A stretch of 64,000 nt of DNA, taken from Stenotrophomonas daejeonensis (lineage in GTDB: Bacteria > Pseudomonadota > Gammaproteobacteria > Xanthomonadales > Xanthomonadaceae). How positions within the stretch are numbered: position 1 is the first letter of the stretch; the number at the start of each line of letters is the position of its first letter. The notes under the pieces are model-generated. The model saw only the letters and a list, made by a program, of their open reading frames with translations, did no database searches and had not been told where the DNA came from. The stretch lies in contig NZ_LDJP01000059.1 of NCBI RefSeq assembly GCF_001431505.1, positions 1 to 64,000 of the forward strand, written 5' to 3'. A program made the position numbers and the translations under genes. This document shows, in pieces, positions 49,587-59,188 of the stretch.

Positions 49587-51689
49587 TCAGGAACGCGGCC
49601 GGCTGCGGATCGCCGGCAGCAGCGCGTAGCTGTCCACCGCCAGCTTCTCGGCATGACTCAGCCAGGCGCGGATCTCCAGGTCGTCGATTTCCTCGTCCAG
49701 CCCCAACGGCAGGATGATGCGGCCGTCGCTGTCGGCCTGCACCCATTGCTGGGCCACGACCACCTTGCGCTGCGAGGACACCGCCTCGACCCAGAACGCG
49801 CGCGCCGGGCGCTGGCTGGCGTACAGCTCCAGCACGTAGCGGCCGGGGCCGGTGTGCTGCGCCTGGCGGCTGATCATGCGCGACTGGCGCACGCTCGGGC
49901 GCGGGCCATGGAACGGCTCCAGCGGCGCGTCCACGGCGATGCCGCGGCGCAGCTGGGCGTCGCGGTACAGGCGCATGCCCTGGTCGCTGTCCACCAGCAG
50001 CGCGCACCAGTCGCCATCGGCCAGGCCGTCTTCGAACGCGGTGCAGCGGTCCACGTAGGCCAGCCGGTGGCCGGGGTCGGCCTCGTCGAACCTGCGCGAG
50101 GTGTTCTCCAGGTACACCGACTGCAGCGCCCACTGCGCGTCGTATTCCAGCAGTACCGGCGGCTGCACCTTCTGCACGCCGACCAGCACCTGGCCGTCGT
50201 CCAGCCGCAGCATGCGGGTCTTCTCGCCCAGCCACAGCGAGCGGGCGAAGGCGCGGTAGCGCGCGTAGTCGCTGGCGTCGTCCTTGAGCGCGGCGACGCT
50301 GGCGCTGGCCGCGCGCGGCGCGGCCAGCAGCGAGCGGCCGAAGCCGATCGCGTCGATGGCCGGGTCCAGCAACTGCAGCAGGGTGGCGCCGGAATCGAGC
50401 GTGGTGCCGGCGCTGGCCACCACCTGGCGCGGGGCGATGTCCGCGCCGAGGAACAGCAGCAGGTTCTCGCGGTGCAGGTTGGCCAGCACGTCGCTGAGGT
50501 CGTTGGGCATGGCCAGGTGGTCGGAGGCCACCACCACCAGCGTGTCCTGCCCGTATTCGCTGGCGCGGATGCGGTCCACCAGTTTCGAGATCAGTCGGTC
50601 GGTGCACTTGAGCGCGTTGAGCAGGCCGATGTTGCCGTACTGGCTGCGGTAGCGGGTGCCCTTGCAGGCCACCGGCAGGTGCCCGGCCGGGTGGTGGGTA
50701 TCCATCGTCAGCGTGGTCAGCATGAACGGCTGGCCAGCACGGGAGAGCTCCATGAAGCGGTCGAAGGCGCGGTCCAGCAGCACGTCGTCGTGGATGCCCC
50801 AGTTGGAGAAGTGCTTGTCGGCGATGCGCTGCTGCTTGAACCACGCCAGGTCGCGCACCTCGTCGAAGCCGTGGGTGGCGAGGAAGTCGGCCTTGGCCGC
50901 GAACTGGCCGTTGGCGCCGCCCATGTAGTGGTTGTCGTAGCCCTGCTGCTTCAGGTAGTCGCCCAGGCAGAACGCCTCGGGCAGGAAGCGGCCCATGCGG
51001 CCCATGCTGTTCTCGTCGCCCTGCGCGGTGGTCAACGGCACGCCGCACATCGACGACACCAGCCCGGCGATGGTCCAGCCGCTGCCGTCGGCCGAGGCGA
51101 TGTCTCGGAAGTCCAGCGCTTCGCCAGCCAGTCGCTTGAGGTTGGGCATCAGCCCGGGGAAGGCGGCTTCGTCCAGGTAGGTGCGCTCCAGGCTCTCGCC
51201 GTAGATCCACACGATGTTCTTCGGCCGCGCCAGCGGCTGTGCGGGGATAACGTACTCCGGCGCCACCGCGCTGTAGTCCACCGGCTGCATCTGCCGGTAG
51301 AGGCGCTGCGCGTCGCCGTAGAGCGGGCTGTGCAGGGTGGCGCCGACCAGCAGCGCGGCGAACGCGGCCGACAGCGCCCAGCCATGCCGAGGCAGGCGGA
51401 AGCGGCGCACGCGCACCAGCAGCAGCGGGGTCAGCGACAGCAGCGCCAGGGCGATGTACGCGACGATGTAGCCGCTGAAGTCGCCCACGCCGGCGCCTTC
51501 CATGTCGCTGCGCAGGTGGTAGAGCGTGGCCGAGTTGATGCCGTCGCCGCTGAGCCGGTCGATCAGCCACCACGTGCTCAACAGCAGCAGCAACAGCGAC
51601 AGCAGGCCGGCCTTGAGCCGCGCCAGCCTGGGCGAGAGCAGCAACAGCAGGAACAACGCGGGCAGGTACAGCCAGATGATCCAATGCAT
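49587..51689 (-). CDS. OpgB/MdoB-like phosphoglycerol transferase
   Basis: The 700-residue inner-membrane protein has four N-terminal TM helices (to about residue 130) and a periplasmic sulfatase-fold domain (about 165-480) with the nucleophile region IYGESLERTYLDE, the DTHHP motif and the metal site VVVASDHLAMPND. This matches phosphoglycerol transferase I, which decorates periplasmic glucans with phosphoglycerol taken from phosphatidylglycerol, close in length to E. coli OpgB (about 760). The extra C-terminal 200 residues look beta-rich. Lipoteichoic-acid-synthase-like enzymes share the fold, so the glycan acceptor is inferred. Confidence 0.84.
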   Translation of the reverse strand: MHWIIWLYLPALFLLLLLSPRLARLKAGLLSLLLLLLSTWWLIDRLSGDGINSATLYHLRSDMEGAGVGDFSGYIVAYIALALLSLTPLLLVRVRRFRLPRHGWALSAAFAALLVGATLHSPLYGDAQRLYRQMQPVDYSAVAPEYVIPAQPLARPKNIVWIYGESLERTYLDEAAFPGLMPNLKRLAGEALDFRDIASADGSGWTIAGLVSSMCGVPLTTAQGDENSMGRMGRFLPEAFCLGDYLKQQGYDNHYMGGANGQFAAKADFLATHGFDEVRDLAWFKQQRIADKHFSNWGIHDDVLLDRAFDRFMELSRAGQPFMLTTLTMDTHHPAGHLPVACKGTRYRSQYGNIGLLNALKCTDRLISKLVDRIRASEYGQDTLVVVASDHLAMPNDLSDVLANLHRENLLLFLGADIAPRQVVASAGTTLDSGATLLQLLDPAIDAIGFGRSLLAAPRAASASVAALKDDASDYARYRAFARSLWLGEKTRMLRLDDGQVLVGVQKVQPPVLLEYDAQWALQSVYLENTSRRFDEADPGHRLAYVDRCTAFEDGLADGDWCALLVDSDQGMRLYRDAQLRRGIAVDAPLEPFHGPRPSVRQSRMISRQAQHTGPGRYVLELYASQRPARAFWVEAVSSQRKVVVAQQWVQADSDGRIILPLGLDEEIDDLEIRAWLSHAEKLAVDSYALLPAIRSRPRS

Positions 51690-51825
51690 GCGGTCACTTG
51701 GTAGTGGAAGGGAGAGAAAGCCTTCCCCCGGAAGGCCTGGCCCACGTGCCCGTGTCAGGCGCATGAAACGTGGATGACAGGATCATGCCGATGCGAACCT
51801 GACTGAAATGTTGGCTGGGGGCTCC

Positions 51826-53478
51826 CTAGCGGTGGCCCCGTTCCTCGCGCGCCCGGGCCCGGGTGTGGTGGTCGAACAGCAGCGCGCTGAGGATCAGCCC
51901 CAGCCCGATCCCGACCCCGAGCAGGAACAGCAGCATCGCCAGCGCCGGGTAGCCCAGCAGCGTGAACCGCGCCGGCACCCGCATCAGCAGCACCGAGGAC
52001 AGCAGCAGCGCGGCGGTGATCAGCCCGGCGGCGATGCGGTTGGCGACCTTCTGGATGTTCTCCATCAGCCGCGATTCCTCCAGCCCGGTGACCTTCACCT
52101 GCAGGCGGTTCTCGGCCATCAGCCCGAGGATGTCGGACATGCGCCGCGGCCCGGTGCGCAGCAACTGCTGCAGTTCCATCGCCTCGCTGGCCAGGTTGGC
52201 CGCCGACAGCGACTTGCGCAGGCGCGCGCGCATCACGTGCTGCAGCTGGCTCTCGACCACGCTGCGGGTGTCCAGCTCCGGCGCCAGCTGCTGGCAGACG
52301 CCCTCCAGGTTGAGCAGCGCCTTGCCCAGCAGGCTCAGCTCCGGCGGCGTGCGCAGGTCGCTGGCGGTGGCGATGCGCACGATCTCCAGCACCACGTGGC
52401 CCTCGGACAGGGTGCCGTTGGCGGCGTAGCGCGCGATCATCTGCCCGGTTTCGCGCAGGTAGCGTTCCTCGTCGTAGTCCTCCAGCCGCGTACTGATGCC
52501 GATGATCTCGTCGGCCACCTCCTCGCCGCGGCCATCGACCGCGGCGAACAGCACCTTCAGCAGGCGCTCGCGCAGGCGCGGCGGCACGTGCGCGACCATG
52601 CCCAGGTCGAAGATCGCCAGGCGCCCGTCGGGGGTGACGCGCAGGTTGCCGGGGTGCGGGTCGGCGTGGATCTCGCCGTGCACGAAGATCTGGTCGAGGT
52701 AGCCGCGCACCAGCGCCGCGGCCAGCGGCAGCATCGACTGCTCGGTGCGCCGCACCGGCGGGATGGCATCCACGCGCACCCCGTGCGCCAGCTGCATGGT
52801 CAGCACGCGGCGGCCGCACAGGTCCCACAGCGGCTGCGGCACCCACAGCTCCGGGTACGGCGCCAGGTGCCGGCCGAAGCGCGCGAGGTTGACCGCCTCG
52901 GCCTCGTAATCCAGCTCCATGTGCAGGGTCTTGGCGAACTCGTCCAGCCAGTCGGAAAAGCGCACGCGGCGGCCGACGCGGGTCAGGTGGTCGGCGGCGC
53001 TGGCGAAGCTGCGCAGCACCGCCAGGTCCGAGCGCAACTGCGCGGCGACCTCGGGCTTCTGTACCTTGATCGCCACCTCGCGGCCGTCGTGCAGCACCGC
53101 GCGGTGCACCTGGGCGATGGAGGCGCAGCCCAGCGGCTCGGGGTCGAACGCCGCGAACAGCTTGCCGACCGGCGCACCCAGTTCCTCCTCGATCACCGCG
53201 CGCACCTGCTCCACCGGGATCGGTGCAACCTGTTCCTGCATGCGTGCCAGCACCGCCACGTAGTCGGGCGGGATCATGTCCGGGCGGGTGGACAGCACCT
53301 GGCCGAGCTTGACGAAGGTGGTGCCCAGCGCTTCGAGGTCGGCGACGAACTGGTCCGGGTCGCCGGCGGCCGGGGCCTTTTCCAGGCGCGGCAGTTCGCC
53401 GTCCAGCTGCAGCCCGGAGAAGATGCCCGAGTGCCGGTAGCGCAGCAGCAACCGGACTATCTGCTGGCGCCGGTTCAT
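51826..53478 (-). CDS. UbiB/ABC1-family atypical kinase
   Basis: The 550-residue protein carries the UbiB signatures: KLGQVLSTRPDMIP (the KxGQ motif, about 55-70), the alanine-rich ASIAQVHRA loop, VAIKVQKPEV, the catalytic IHADPHPGNLRV and the metal motif DLGMV. Two C-terminal TM helices (about 490-510, 515-535) anchor it in the membrane. In E. coli UbiB supports ubiquinone synthesis as an ATPase. The family has paralogues, and no ubiE/ubiJ neighbours are present, so this copy may be a UbiB-like protein of other function. The ATG before NRRQQIVRLLLRYR was chosen. Confidence 0.88.
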   Translation of the reverse strand: MNRRQQIVRLLLRYRHSGIFSGLQLDGELPRLEKAPAAGDPDQFVADLEALGTTFVKLGQVLSTRPDMIPPDYVAVLARMQEQVAPIPVEQVRAVIEEELGAPVGKLFAAFDPEPLGCASIAQVHRAVLHDGREVAIKVQKPEVAAQLRSDLAVLRSFASAADHLTRVGRRVRFSDWLDEFAKTLHMELDYEAEAVNLARFGRHLAPYPELWVPQPLWDLCGRRVLTMQLAHGVRVDAIPPVRRTEQSMLPLAAALVRGYLDQIFVHGEIHADPHPGNLRVTPDGRLAIFDLGMVAHVPPRLRERLLKVLFAAVDGRGEEVADEIIGISTRLEDYDEERYLRETGQMIARYAANGTLSEGHVVLEIVRIATASDLRTPPELSLLGKALLNLEGVCQQLAPELDTRSVVESQLQHVMRARLRKSLSAANLASEAMELQQLLRTGPRRMSDILGLMAENRLQVKVTGLEESRLMENIQKVANRIAAGLITAALLLSSVLLMRVPARFTLLGYPALAMLLFLLGVGIGLGLILSALLFDHHTRARAREERGHR

Positions 53479-53658
53479 GCCGCCGATCAGCGCGGGGCCG
53501 GGGGCATCGCATGCGGTGGTGGTCAAGGCCGGCCCTCGTCGTGCGTGGAGCCGGCAGTGTCGCCGGGGGGCGGTGGGCGGCGGGTGAATGCGCCGGAGCA
53601 CGCCGCCGCCACCGCGGATCGGCGAATATTCCATTTTCCCATCCTCGGTGCCCCATCA

Positions 53659-54555
<897 letters not shown>

Positions 54556-54618
54556 GCAACCGGTTCCCGACAGTGCGGAGGGGGCTTGGAGTGGAGAGCG
54601 GATGGCGGCGGAACGCCG

Positions 54619-56124
54619 TTATTGCGCGCTACCCACCCGGTCGCGTCCGGCCTGCTTGGCCGCGTACAGCGCATGGTCGGCGCGCTGCAGCAGGGTGTCG
54701 GCCGCTTCGCCCGCCTGCCATTGCGCGACGCCGGCGCTGAAGCGCACCTGCACGCGCTGTTCGCCATGCAGGAACGGCCGCTGCGCCAGCAGTTCCTGCA
54801 GGCGCCGCAGCTGCGACTCGGCCTGTGCCTGCGCCATGCCCGGCAAGATCAGCACGAATTCGTCGCCGCCGAGCCGGGCGATCTGGCCGTGGCTGCCCAG
54901 CCGCGCCTGTATCGTGCCGACCATGTGGCGCAGCGCGTGGTCGCCGCCGGCGTGGCCGTGGACGTTGTTGATCTGGCTGAAGTGGTCCAGGTCCAGCAGC
55001 GCCACGCTGAACGTCGAATCGGCGTTGCCGGTGGCCAGCGCGAGCTGCTCTTCCAGCCCGCGGCGGTTCAGCGCGCCGGTCAGCGGGTCGGTGCGCAGTT
55101 GGCTGTCGGCCTGCTCCAGCTGTTGTTCCAGCTGCAGCACGCGCTGCTCGGCGGCCTTGGCTTCGGCACGGGCGCGGGACAGGTGGTCGCGCGCGCGCAG
55201 CGCCTGCGCCTGCAGGCGCGCGGTGTCCTGCAGCACGTCCTGCAGCAGCTGGCCGAGGTCGGCGAGGTTGCGCGTCTGGCGCACGGCGACGGCGTAGCCG
55301 GCGATGCGGTCGTGGTACTCGCCGGTCTGCGCGGCCATGCCCTCGACCTGCTCGACGAAGTCGACCATCAGCTCCTGCATCGCCGCCTTGGATTCGTCGA
55401 TGCCCTGCTTGAGCAGGCTTTGCCGGTAGATCACCTCGCGCAGGTCGTTGCGGGTGCGTTCCAGCGAGGCACGGTCGAGAGAGCCGGACAGCAGCTGGCG
55501 GATGGCGCCGATCTGCTCCTGCAGCCAACTGCCGCCGTCGATCAGTTCGGCGACGTTCTGCAGCAGCAGGTCGAACAGGCTCAGCAGCAGGTCATGCTGT
55601 TCGTGCAGCACGTTGTTGCGCACGCCGACCTGGTGGCACAGTTCGCGCAGGTGCTGCTCCACCGGTTCCAGCGGCTGCCCGCCGTGCCAGCCGCGTAGTT
55701 CCTCGCCCATGCGCCGCGCCTGCGTTTCCAGCTCCGGCGCCTGCAGCAGCAGGCTGCTGAGCACGGCGTCGAGGGTGTTGCGGAGCATGTCGCGCAGGCG
55801 CGCGGCTTCGCCGTTGCCGGCGTGCGCATGCTCCAGGTCGAGGTGGCGCAGGTACTTGTCGATCAACTGCCGCAGCAGCCGGCCGTAGCGCTTCCAGTCC
55901 CGGTTGGCATGGGCGCCGTGCAGCAGTTCCCCCAGTTGGCCGAGTTCGCCGGGCAGCGCGGCCATGCCTTCGGCGAAGACCAGCAGCAATGCTTCCGGCG
56001 CATGGGCCGCGGACTGCGGGTCGCTGGTATTGGCAGGTACCGTCGCGGCCGCTTTGCGGCGCGCGAGGATGCGCCCCAGGCCAGCGGGTTCGGGCGGCGG
56101 AGTGTCGGGGCTGTCGGCCATCAC
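54619..56124 (-). CDS. Soluble GGDEF diguanylate cyclase with long helical N-terminus
   Basis: The 501-residue protein has about 330 residues of mostly helical, Gln/Leu-rich sequence with a coiled coil just before the cyclase domain (RARAEAKAAEQRVLQLEQQL), then a GGDEF domain (about 335-495) with DPLTGALNRRG, LDLDHFSQIN and an intact RLGGDEFVLIL. The RxxD inhibitory site is absent (LGSH in its place), so product inhibition is unlikely. No TM or signal peptide is visible. The N-terminal region was not recognised as a known sensor. The first of two adjacent ATGs is given. Confidence 0.88.
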   Translation of the reverse strand: MMADSPDTPPPEPAGLGRILARRKAAATVPANTSDPQSAAHAPEALLLVFAEGMAALPGELGQLGELLHGAHANRDWKRYGRLLRQLIDKYLRHLDLEHAHAGNGEAARLRDMLRNTLDAVLSSLLLQAPELETQARRMGEELRGWHGGQPLEPVEQHLRELCHQVGVRNNVLHEQHDLLLSLFDLLLQNVAELIDGGSWLQEQIGAIRQLLSGSLDRASLERTRNDLREVIYRQSLLKQGIDESKAAMQELMVDFVEQVEGMAAQTGEYHDRIAGYAVAVRQTRNLADLGQLLQDVLQDTARLQAQALRARDHLSRARAEAKAAEQRVLQLEQQLEQADSQLRTDPLTGALNRRGLEEQLALATGNADSTFSVALLDLDHFSQINNVHGHAGGDHALRHMVGTIQARLGSHGQIARLGGDEFVLILPGMAQAQAESQLRRLQELLAQRPFLHGEQRVQVRFSAGVAQWQAGEAADTLLQRADHALYAAKQAGRDRVGSAQ

Positions 56125-56267
56125 GGGCGTTCGGATACGGGCGGCAGGAAAGTGAACGATGCCCGATTATCGGCCGTCGCGGCACTGCCTTGAACCGCCG
56201 CCGGCCATTGTCCAGGCCTCCGATTGCGGGGATGGGCAAGCTGCGCGTGCCACGGCGGCGGCGCTTG

Positions 56268-56333
56268 GTAGAGCGGGGCTTGCCCCGCTGAGGCTCTACC
56301 GGGAAGACCCCAGCGGGGCAAGCCCCGCTCTAC
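56268..56333. repeat. Paired GTAG REP palindromes (REPIN), family B
   Basis: GTAGAGCGGGGCTTGCCCCG and its inverse are separated by a short spacer (ctgaggctctaccgggaaga region). It is almost identical to the element near 23.55 kb, but the inner spacer has drifted. Confidence 0.88.
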
Positions 56334-56381
56334 GAGGAAGCGGTGTACTCGGAATGGCTCCCCGGGGTTGGGAAATGAACC

Positions 56382-56415
56382 AAAAAAAGACCCGGCAACG
56401 GGGGCGTTGCCGGGT
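56382..56415 (-). terminator. Rho-independent terminator of the phasin gene
   Basis: Reading the minus strand, an 11-bp stem (acccggcaacg / cgttgccgggt) is followed by a run of seven T. It is about 50 bases after the phasin stop. Confidence 0.9.
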
Positions 56416-56463
56416 CCGGGATGCGCGGGGGAGGGAAACCGCGCAAATCGCTTGTCTGTTGCC

Positions 56464-56820
56464 TCAGCGCGCCTTGCGTGGCTGCGCCGGTGCCGGGGTG
56501 AATGGTTGCCGCGCCAGTTCGCCGATGGCGATGCCGGTCTTCAGGCCCAGGTCCAGCATTTCCTGGCCGGCATTGCCCAGCCGCTGCAGGTTGTCGCCCG
56601 CCACCTGCAGGCCCTTGGGCAGCAGCGTGGGCAGTTCTGCGCCAGCCTGCGACAGTTCGCCGATGAAGCCGGCGGTGGCATTGGCGTTGCGCTCGAAGGC
56701 GCGCAACTGCACGCCGAACGCGCTCTCGGCGTTCTCCAGCGCCAGCCGGTTGGCGCGATTGGCCGCGGCGGCAAGGTGCCGGGTGTAGTCGTTGAAGGAG
56801 GCGTCGAAGCGGGCGGACAT
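56464..56820 (-). CDS. Phasin family protein
   Basis: The 118-residue helical protein (DYTRHLAAAANRANRLALEN, then FIGELSQAGAELPTL) matches the phasin_2 family whose members coat polyhydroxyalkanoate granules or act as general stress-related helical proteins. The Ala/Pro/Lys-rich tail (TPAPAQPRKAR) is common in the family. No PHA synthase gene is in the window, so a granule role is uncertain. The gene has its own strong terminator. Confidence 0.82.
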   Translation of the reverse strand: MSARFDASFNDYTRHLAAAANRANRLALENAESAFGVQLRAFERNANATAGFIGELSQAGAELPTLLPKGLQVAGDNLQRLGNAGQEMLDLGLKTGIAIGELARQPFTPAPAQPRKAR

Positions 56821-56888
56821 GGCGGAACTCCAGCTTTGTTGCGTCGCAACATAACACGGCTGGCCGGGAATGCAAGCGCCTGGCGGCC

Positions 56889-57245
56889 TCAGTCGCCGCG
56901 GTAGCGGCAGCCGGAGGTGCAGGTCTCGTGCACGGTCACCGCGCTCAGCTGTGGCAGCGCCGGCTTGAGCCGTTCCCAGATCCACATCGACAGGCGTTCG
57001 CTGGTGGGGTTTTCCAGCCCGGGGATGTCGTTGAGGTAGTGGTGGTCGAGCTGCTCGTACAGCGGCAGGAAGGCGGCCTTGATGTCGCCGAAGTCCATCA
57101 CCCAGCCGGTTTCGGCGCCCGGTTCGCCGCTCACTTCCAGGCGCACGCGGAACGAGTGGCCGTGCAGGCGCGCGCACTTGTGGCCGGGCGGCACGTTGGG
57201 CAGCCGGTGCGCCGCTTCCAGGGTGAAGTCTTTGAAGATGTCCAT
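56889..57245 (-). CDS. queD: 6-carboxytetrahydropterin synthase
   Basis: The 118-residue enzyme converts 7,8-dihydroneopterin triphosphate to 6-carboxytetrahydropterin in queuosine synthesis. Zinc ligands His13, His28 and His30, the catalytic Cys24 in [12 protein letters not shown], His69 in LDHHYLND and Glu107 in [11 protein letters not shown] are all present. The length matches QueD rather than the longer mammalian PTPS. No other queuosine gene is adjacent. Confidence 0.94.
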   Translation of the reverse strand: MDIFKDFTLEAAHRLPNVPPGHKCARLHGHSFRVRLEVSGEPGAETGWVMDFGDIKAAFLPLYEQLDHHYLNDIPGLENPTSERLSMWIWERLKPALPQLSAVTVHETCTSGCRYRGD

Positions 57246-57304
57246 GCGTCGATTGTAGCGGCCGGGGTGGCCGGCCCTGTCGGGAAGTGACGGGTGGCGC
57301 ATGC

Positions 57305-57335
57305 AAAAAGGCGGGAGCGCACGGCCCCCGCCTTT
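57305..57335 (-). terminator. Rho-independent terminator of rhlE
   Basis: On the minus strand a 9-bp stem (aaaggcggg / cccgccttt) with an 11-base loop is followed by TTTTT when the flanking bases are included. It lies about 40 bases after the helicase stop. Confidence 0.85.
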
Positions 57336-57375
57336 CCTGCCTGCGGCGCTGCGGGGGGCCGGGCCCCCGCGGTAT

Positions 57376-58776
57376 TCAGACCGCGCTGGTCGGCCGCGGC
57401 GCGCTGCCGGAGCGGCGGCCACCGCGGCGGCGGCGCGGCGCGCCGGCCGGCTGCTCGCGGTGCTGGCCGCCGTTCTCGCTGCGCGACTTGCCGGGCTGGC
57501 CGGCATGGGCGCCGCGGCGCTGGCCCTGCGGGTTGCCATTGGGGCGCCCGGCGCCGTTGCCGCGCCGCGGCGGGCGCTCGCCGCCGGGCTGCTCGGCCTT
57601 GCCCGGGGCGCTGTTGCCCCAGCGGATCGGCGTCTGCGGCTCGAAGCCGGCGACGTCGCGGATGTCCATGTCGCGGTCCAGCAGGCGCACGATCTGGCGC
57701 AGGTACTTGGCGTCTTCCTGCGCCACCAGCGAAACCGCCTGGCCGTTGGCGCCGTTGCGGCCGGTGCGGCCGATGCGGTGCACGTAGTCCTCGGCCACCA
57801 TCGGCAGGTCGTAGTTGATGACCTTGGGCAGCTCGTTGATGTCGATGCCGCGCGCGGCGATGTCGGTGGCCACCAGCACGGTGACGCGGCCGGCCTTGAA
57901 GTCGCCCAGCGCGCGCATGCGCTGGTTCTGGCTCTTGTTGCCGTGGATCGCCGCGGTCTTGATGCCGGACTTGTCCAGGAACGTGGCCAGCTTGTCGCTG
58001 CCGTGCTTGGTCTTGGCGAACACCAGGGTCTGCTCGCGCGAATCGGCGCTCAGCAGGTGCAGCAGCAGTTCGCGCTTGCGCCCGGCGTCGACCGGGTGCA
58101 CACGGTGGGTGATGGTCTCAGCCACGGTGTTGCGCGGGGTGACCATCACCTCGCGCGGGTTGCGCATGAATTCCAGCGCCAGCTGCTTGATCGGGTCGGC
58201 GAAGGTGGCCGAGAACAGCAGGGTCTGCCGGTTCTGCTTGGGCAGCTTGGCGAGGATGCGCTTGATCGACGGCAAGAAGCCCATGTCGAGCATGCGGTCG
58301 GCCTCGTCCAGCACCAGCACCTCGATGCCGGACAGGTCGATGCTGCGCCGCTCCAGGTGGTCGATCAGGCGGCCGGGGCAGGCCACCAGCAGGTCCACGC
58401 CCCGGCGCAGCACGTTCAGCTGGTTGCCCATGCCGACGCCGCCGTAGATGCAGGTGCTGGGGATGCGCAGGTACTTGCCGTAGTCGCGCAGGCTGTCATG
58501 CACCTGCGTGGCCAGTTCGCGGGTGGGGGTGAGGATCAGCGCGCGCGGCCGGCGCGGGCCGTTGCGCACTTCCTGCGGGTTGGTCGCCAGGTGCTGCAGC
58601 AGCGGCAGGCCGAACGCGGCGGTCTTGCCGGTGCCGGTCTGCGCGCCGGCCAGCAGGTCGTGGCCTTCCAGCACCAGCGGGATCGCCTGCTGCTGGACCG
58701 GGGTGGGGGTTTCATAGCCCTGCTCGGCGAGCGCGCGCAGCAGGAAGGGCGCAAGGCCCAGGTCTTCGAACGACAT
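57376..58776 (-). CDS. rhlE: DEAD-box RNA helicase (RhlE type)
   Basis: The 466-residue helicase has the Q motif ([20 protein letters not shown]), Walker A AQTGTGKT at about 44-51, PTRELA, DEAD in [15 protein letters not shown], and motif [12 protein letters not shown], followed by a Gly/Arg/Asn-rich C-terminal tail of about 90 residues that binds RNA non-specifically. The tail ([20 protein letters not shown]) and overall similarity favour RhlE, involved in ribosome assembly and RNA turnover. A ggag site lies 6 bases before the ATG. The gene is preceded by a long non-coding stretch. Confidence 0.93.
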   Translation of the reverse strand: MSFEDLGLAPFLLRALAEQGYETPTPVQQQAIPLVLEGHDLLAGAQTGTGKTAAFGLPLLQHLATNPQEVRNGPRRPRALILTPTRELATQVHDSLRDYGKYLRIPSTCIYGGVGMGNQLNVLRRGVDLLVACPGRLIDHLERRSIDLSGIEVLVLDEADRMLDMGFLPSIKRILAKLPKQNRQTLLFSATFADPIKQLALEFMRNPREVMVTPRNTVAETITHRVHPVDAGRKRELLLHLLSADSREQTLVFAKTKHGSDKLATFLDKSGIKTAAIHGNKSQNQRMRALGDFKAGRVTVLVATDIAARGIDINELPKVINYDLPMVAEDYVHRIGRTGRNGANGQAVSLVAQEDAKYLRQIVRLLDRDMDIRDVAGFEPQTPIRWGNSAPGKAEQPGGERPPRRGNGAGRPNGNPQGQRRGAHAGQPGKSRSENGGQHREQPAGAPRRRRGGRRSGSAPRPTSAV

Positions 58777-59188
58777 GGATGCTCCAAAAGGATAGAGGCG
58801 CCGGCCGGAAGCGGCTGGCGGTGCCGGTCGAGGCGACCGGCTGGCTCGGAGCGTTCCCGTGAACCGCGCTGCGAGGATCTGGGTGCGACCTGCGCGGTGC
58901 GCGGGCCGGAATGCATGGCGAATGGCGTCGGGTGGGAGGGGCGGGGCCGGTGGAACGGCACCGCCGGCCTTCCCGGAGGGAAACGGACGGCCGCTGGCAG
59001 ACCGCGATAGTCTAGGGGAAGTTTGAGACGGGCACCAAAACCGCCCGTTCAGCTTGCCCCGCCGGATGCCGCCGTAGCGCCGGGTCTTGACCCGGCAGGC
59101 TTCCCCGGCGAGGTGCCATGCGGGGCAAGCCCCGCACCTACCTATTCGTTACAATCGAAACTTGTGCTCTCCAGAACTGGACGCTCCG
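58777..59188. other. Divergent intergenic region between rhlE and the FAH gene
   Basis: About 410 bases without a gene. A REP pair lies at 59074-59141, and a -10-like TACAAT stands at 59150-59155, about 35 bases before the FAH start but without a clear -35. The rhlE-side 280 bases are very GC-rich with possible stem-loops (gccggtcgaggcgaccggc) and could be a 5' leader. Confidence 0.45.
59074..59141. repeat. Mixed pair of REP palindromes
   Basis: A GTAGCGCCGGGTCTTGACCC unit on the left is paired with an inverted GTAGGTGCGGGGCTTGCCCC unit on the right. The two belong to related but different sequence families, unlike the symmetric pairs elsewhere. Confidence 0.75.

Larger units (their letters stand above)
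56125..56463. other. Gene-free gap between the diguanylate cyclase and phasin genes
   Basis: About 340 bases contain a family B REP pair and the phasin terminator, listed separately, and presumably the promoter of the cyclase gene. No gene was seen. Confidence 0.6.
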
